From NCBI GenBank assembly GCA_044226685.1, contig JBGAGP010000002.1:1-64000 (forward strand): DNA of 64,000 bases. The letters run 5' to 3'. The notes under the pieces are model-generated. The model was not told where the DNA came from and did not search any database. It was given only the letters and a program-made list of their open reading frames with translations. This DNA comes from Dongia_A sp044226685 (lineage in GTDB: Bacteria; Pseudomonadota; Alphaproteobacteria; Dongiales; Dongiaceae). Positions 60,631 to 64,000 of this stretch are shown here, piece after piece. The position numbers were made by a program, and so were the translations under genes. Position 1 is the stretch's first letter. Each line of letters begins with the position of its first letter.

Positions 60631-61962
60631 CTAGAACTCGAATCTCTTGCTGACGCTGAGGCCGGCGCGGATGTTCTCGAACTCGTTCAGCTCGCGGTTG
60701 GAATCCTGCAGGTAGTATTCGCCGTAGGCGGACATCAGCAGGCCGTCGAGAAAGCCGCTCTGCTCGGCGCCGAACATGGTGGCGACCGGCACGCCCAGGG
60801 TCAGCCTGCCGCGATAGATGATGTCCTCGCGGTCGTCGCCGACGAAAAGCGGGTCGAGCGCGTCGTAGCGATCCCATTCCGCCGACAGGTTGGTCACCAG
60901 GAAGATGCCGCGGTGGATCAGCCAGACATGATCGATGTTGAGCCGGTCGCCGTCGAAGCTCTCGAACTCCGTCGTCGCGTCGAAGCGGCGATGGGTGTAG
61001 GTGAAGGTCAGCTTGTGGTCGCTGCCGATATACCAGTCGACGCCCATCCGGCCGTTGACGTCGAGGCCGCTCTGGTCGTCGGCGTTGGGGTAGTTGTCGG
61101 TCAGGTGGTAGTCATAGTCGCCGAGCGCGAAGGCGGCGAACAGGTTCACCGGGTCGTTGACGCGCCAGTCATAGCGCGCCTCGGCCTGGAACAGGTCGAG
61201 ATAGCTTTCCTCGCCCAGCCATAGATGCGTGTAGGTGACGCTCGGCGTCACGAACAGTTCGCCGATCTCGAGGCGGATGCCGGCCTGGGCGCCGACGCTC
61301 TGGGTGTCGAAATCGTCGAGCTTGAACTGGTCGCCGTCATAGACGGTGGCGCTGGCGAACAGCATGTTGCGATCCTGTCCCGACAGGTCGTGCTCGACCG
61401 AGATCTTGGCCAGGGCCTGGATCGAATGGTCATCGTCCGTCGGCGCGGCGTTGGTCAGGTCGAAATCGCCCAGCACCGTGCGCACCTTGTTGGCATTGTT
61501 GGAACCGGCGCGGTTGGTGTCGAACTGGTAGCCGAGGCTGACCAGGGCGGTGAAGCGGGTGGTCTTCGATTGCTGGTCGATCTCGGCGGCATAGCGCTCG
61601 ATACTGGTCTTCAGCCGCGGATCGAGTTCCAGTTGCAGCAGCTGCGCGAATTCCTCCTTGGCCTCGCGCAGGTTGCCCAGGCGATAGAGCACGATGGCGC
61701 GCAAGGCCCGGATGTTGGGCTCGCCGGGCGCCAGCAGGATGAGGCGGTCCAGCGTCGCCGAGGCGCCGAGCAGGTCGCCATCGCCGATCTGCTTCAGCGC
61801 ATAGCGGTAGGACAGCATCGGATCGTCGGGGTTTTCCAGGACCTGGTCGTAGGTCACGTCCCCCGACTCCGGCAGCTCCTGGGCCAGGACCGGCGCGGCC
61901 AGCACGGCAAGCAGGGCGATCAGGCCGGGGATGCTTGCAACCCGGCCGGGTGATCCGCTCAT
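60631..61962 (-). CDS. TPR plus outer-membrane beta-barrel protein (Slam-like)
   Basis: A 443-residue outer-membrane protein. A signal peptide (residues 8-27) is followed by two or three TPR-like repeats (about 45-135, YRYALKQIGDGDLLGASATLDRL and RLGNLREAKEEFAQLL), then a beta-barrel of alternating strands ending in KRFEF with terminal Phe, the usual assembly signal. This layout and the LDPRLKTSIERYAAEI junction resemble surface lipoprotein assembly modulators (Slam, DUF560). These move cargo proteins to the cell surface. ATG 61962 has GGGGGAAGG upstream. The FecR protein is a possible cargo. Confidence 0.72.
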   Translation of the reverse strand: MSGSPGRVASIPGLIALLAVLAAPVLAQELPESGDVTYDQVLENPDDPMLSYRYALKQIGDGDLLGASATLDRLILLAPGEPNIRALRAIVLYRLGNLREAKEEFAQLLQLELDPRLKTSIERYAAEIDQQSKTTRFTALVSLGYQFDTNRAGSNNANKVRTVLGDFDLTNAAPTDDDHSIQALAKISVEHDLSGQDRNMLFASATVYDGDQFKLDDFDTQSVGAQAGIRLEIGELFVTPSVTYTHLWLGEESYLDLFQAEARYDWRVNDPVNLFAAFALGDYDYHLTDNYPNADDQSGLDVNGRMGVDWYIGSDHKLTFTYTHRRFDATTEFESFDGDRLNIDHVWLIHRGIFLVTNLSAEWDRYDALDPLFVGDDREDIIYRGRLTLGVPVATMFGAEQSGFLDGLLMSAYGEYYLQDSNRELNEFENIRAGLSVSKRFEF

Positions 61963-62158
61963 GCGCAACCTTCCCCCGTTGATTGCGTTCCGGCGCGCGG
62001 CCGGTCCCCACCCGCGCGGCCATTCAGACTCGGCATTATAAGTGCCGGCGGGCGAGCGACAATCCGGAATTACCGCATGGCCCGCGGGGCTTTTCTCGAA
62101 ACGCACACGCGGCGGCGCAATCAGGCTAGCGCGCGGGTCCGGGATTGGTCACCTTGCG

Positions 62159-62198
62159 CCCGACAACAGACCCCGACAACAGACCCCCGCAACAGATG
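62159..62198 (+). repeat. Three short tandem repeats in the hydantoinase leader
   Basis: CCCGACAACAGA, CCCGACAACAGA and CCCGCAACAGA follow one another with 13-14 base spacing directly before the ribosome-binding site. This is a local slippage-type expansion; no role is evident. The rest of the 246-base gap from 61963 must hold divergent promoters for this gene and the Slam-like gene. Confidence 0.6.
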
Positions 62199-62208
62199 GG
62201 AGTTGGCC

Positions 62209-64000
62209 TTGGCGATCCTGCTCGGCCTTGATACCGGCGGAACCTACACCGATGCGGTGCTGTTCGACCCGGCGCGGGCCGGCGATGGCGTGCTGGCCAA
62301 GGCGAAGTCGCTGACCACCAAGCATGACCTTGCCATCGGATTGACCGGCGCGGTCGAGGCGATCCTGCCGCACCTGCCGGAAGGCCGCGGCATCGCCGAC
62401 ATCGCCATGGTGTCGATCTCCACCACGCTCGCCACCAACGCCATCGTCGAGAAGCACGGCGCGCCGATCTGCCTGATCCTGATGGGCTACGATGCCAAGG
62501 CGCTGGAGCGCGCCGGGCTGCGCCAGGCCATGGGCGGCGACCCAGTGGTGATGGTGGCCGGCGGCCACAAGCCGACCGGCGAGGCGCAGGCGCCACTGGA
62601 TACGGAAGCCTTGCGCGCCGCCATCGCCGAGCATGCACCCAAGGTCGCGGCCTTCGCCGTCAGCGGCTATTTCTCGGTGCGCAATCCCGCGCATGAGATC
62701 GCCGCGCGGCAGCTCATACATGACCTCACCGGCAAGCCGGTCACCTGCGGGCACGAGCTGACCTCGAAGCTGGATGCGCCGCGCCGCGCGCTGACCGCGG
62801 CGCTCAACGCGCGGCTGATCCCGCAACTGCAGCAGCTGATCCAGGCGGTCGAGGGCTTGCTGGCGCGCAAGGGCATCAAGGCGCCGCTGATGGTGGTGAA
62901 GGGCGACGGCTCGCTGATCAAGGCCGAGCTGGCGCTGACCTGCCCGGTGGAAACGATCCTCTCCGGCCCGGCGGCGAGCCTGGTGGGCGCGCGACACCTC
63001 TCGGAGGAGAACGACATCTTCGTCTCCGACATGGGCGGCACCACCACCGACATCGCCATGCTGCGCGAAGGCCGCCCGGTGCTGAACAAGGAAGGCGCCA
63101 CGGTGGGCGGCTGGAAGACCATGGTGGAAGCCGTCGCCGTCCACACCTATGGCCTGGGCGGCGACAGCGAAGTGCGCGTAGACGATCACCTGGGATTCAT
63201 GGTGGGGCCGCGCCGTGCCGTGCCTTTGAGCCTGCTGGCGACGCAATTTCCGGCGATCGTGAACGCGCTGCGCGCGCAGCTGGCGAGCGAGGACATGGTG
63301 CCCTATCGCGGGCAGTTCGCCCTGCGCCAGCGGCCGCTCGATGCCGGGCTGTCGAGCCTCAGTGCCGGCCAGCTGGAATTGTGGGAGAAGCTCGCGAATG
63401 GTCCCGTGGCGCTGGCTGACCTGCTCTACAGCCCCGCCATGCAGCGCCACCTGGGCCGCCTGGTCGATCGCGGCCTGGTAGCGATCAGCGGCCTCACGCC
63501 CAGCGACGCGGCGCATGTGCTGGGCCTGTTGTCGCACTGGCACGGCGAAGCGGCGGAGCTCGGCGCCAGGCTGTTCCTGAGGAAGCCGCCGGTCGGCGCG
63601 TGGAAGCCGCCCATCTCGCACGACCAGCTCTGCCGCGACATCGTCGAGCAGGTGGTGCGCCAGTCGGGCGAGGTGATCCTCGATGCCGCGATCCGCGAGA
63701 CCAGTGGCATCGACCCGCATCACTGGGGCCAGTTGGGCCGCGACCTGATCCGGCGCTCGCTTTCCGCCGCGCAGCCGGCGGAGGCGCTGATCGAGGCGAC
63801 CGTGCGGCTGACGGCGCCGCTGGCGGCGATCGGTGCGCCGGTCGGCAGCTATTATCCGGAGATCGCGAGGCGGCTGAAGACGCGCCTGGTCATCCCGCCG
63901 CATGCCGATGTCTGCAACGCGGTCGGCGCCGTCGCCGGCGGCGTGCTGCAGCGCGCCAACGCCATCATCACCCAGCCGCAGGAGGGCGTGTTCCGCACCC
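62209..64000 (+). CDS. Hydantoinase/oxoprolinase family protein, 3' truncated by window edge
   Basis: At least 597 residues of an open frame running off the right end. It begins MAILLGLDTGGTYTDAVLFD, an ATP-binding actin-like fold typical of hydantoinase A (HyuA) N-terminal domains; SISTTLATNAIVEKHG, GDGSLIKAELA, CPVETILSGPAAS and DMGGTTTDIAML are further hallmarks. The enzymes hydrolyse hydantoins or oxoproline with ATP, usually with a HyuB partner encoded next (outside the window). The start is TTG 62209, with GGGAG six bases upstream; the ATG at 62196 is out of frame. Confidence 0.88.
   Translation, partial: MAILLGLDTGGTYTDAVLFDPARAGDGVLAKAKSLTTKHDLAIGLTGAVEAILPHLPEGRGIADIAMVSISTTLATNAIVEKHGAPICLILMGYDAKALERAGLRQAMGGDPVVMVAGGHKPTGEAQAPLDTEALRAAIAEHAPKVAAFAVSGYFSVRNPAHEIAARQLIHDLTGKPVTCGHELTSKLDAPRRALTAALNARLIPQLQQLIQAVEGLLARKGIKAPLMVVKGDGSLIKAELALTCPVETILSGPAASLVGARHLSEENDIFVSDMGGTTTDIAMLREGRPVLNKEGATVGGWKTMVEAVAVHTYGLGGDSEVRVDDHLGFMVGPRRAVPLSLLATQFPAIVNALRAQLASEDMVPYRGQFALRQRPLDAGLSSLSAGQLELWEKLANGPVALADLLYSPAMQRHLGRLVDRGLVAISGLTPSDAAHVLGLLSHWHGEAAELGARLFLRKPPVGAWKPPISHDQLCRDIVEQVVRQSGEVILDAAIRETSGIDPHHWGQLGRDLIRRSLSAAQPAEALIEATVRLTAPLAAIGAPVGSYYPEIARRLKTRLVIPPHADVCNAVGAVAGGVLQRANAIITQPQEGVFRT

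Noticed and set aside
57506..60877. Long minus-strand open frame of 1123 codons
   Set aside because: Antisense to the TAP-type hydrolase and out of frame with the FecR gene; Arg/Gly/His-rich low-complexity composition typical of GC-rich shadow frames.

Overview
The window is GC-rich, densely coding bacterial DNA with no gap over 300 bases between genes. Codon use, the families present and a dispersed palindromic repeat (five places, encoding the familiar spurious RVKPGDDE peptide) point to an alphaproteobacterium, probably Rhodospirillales-like. This placement is inference; there is no rRNA or marker gene. I saw no tRNA, rRNA, IS element, prophage or CRISPR array.

Left part (1-14.5 kb, all plus strand). 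A Urt-type ABC transporter (two ATPases, two permeases; its binding protein is not in the window) is encoded with an isochorismatase-fold hydrolase and a short-chain dehydrogenase. It is followed by what reads as a complete reductive nicotinate route: nicotinamidase, a molybdenum hydroxylase (FAD subunit plus a fused FeS/Mo subunit), 6-hydroxynicotinate reductase, a UPF0280/ApbE-like protein, two AA_synth-family paralogues flanking a MarR regulator, and enamidase. Two promoters in this block carry palindromes with the same GTTCG-N4-CGAAC layout, suggesting one regulator.

Middle (14.7-30 kb). A DUF2235 hydrolase, periplasmic glutathione peroxidase, TerC-like membrane protein, an enolase-superfamily protein lacking two expected acidic residues, a beta-hydroxyacid dehydrogenase, a DUF1194 protein, a PotABCD-type transporter with its own terminator, an amidase, and a serralysin-like RTX metalloprotease with a frameshift near its 3' end.

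29.4-45.8 kb looks devoted to quaternary or N-methylated amines: a DeoR regulator, a glycine-betaine-type ABC transporter whose permease is a double-domain fusion, three paralogous FAD-GcvT oxidoreductases of about 810 residues, a choline-kinase-like phosphotransferase, an Ldh_2 dehydrogenase with an exact 54-bp internal duplication, a phosphobase-methyltransferase-like protein and a GNAT acetyltransferase.

45.9-64 kb holds a hybrid histidine kinase, an Rrf2 regulator followed by a sulfate ABC transporter, envelope proteins (YpfJ-type metallopeptidase, Ala/Glu-rich coiled coil, DUF882), a gamma-glutamyltransferase with an apparent CTG start, a FecR-domain protein and a Slam-like TPR/outer-membrane-barrel protein around a TAP-type hydrolase, and the start of a hydantoinase/oxoprolinase gene that runs off the right edge.
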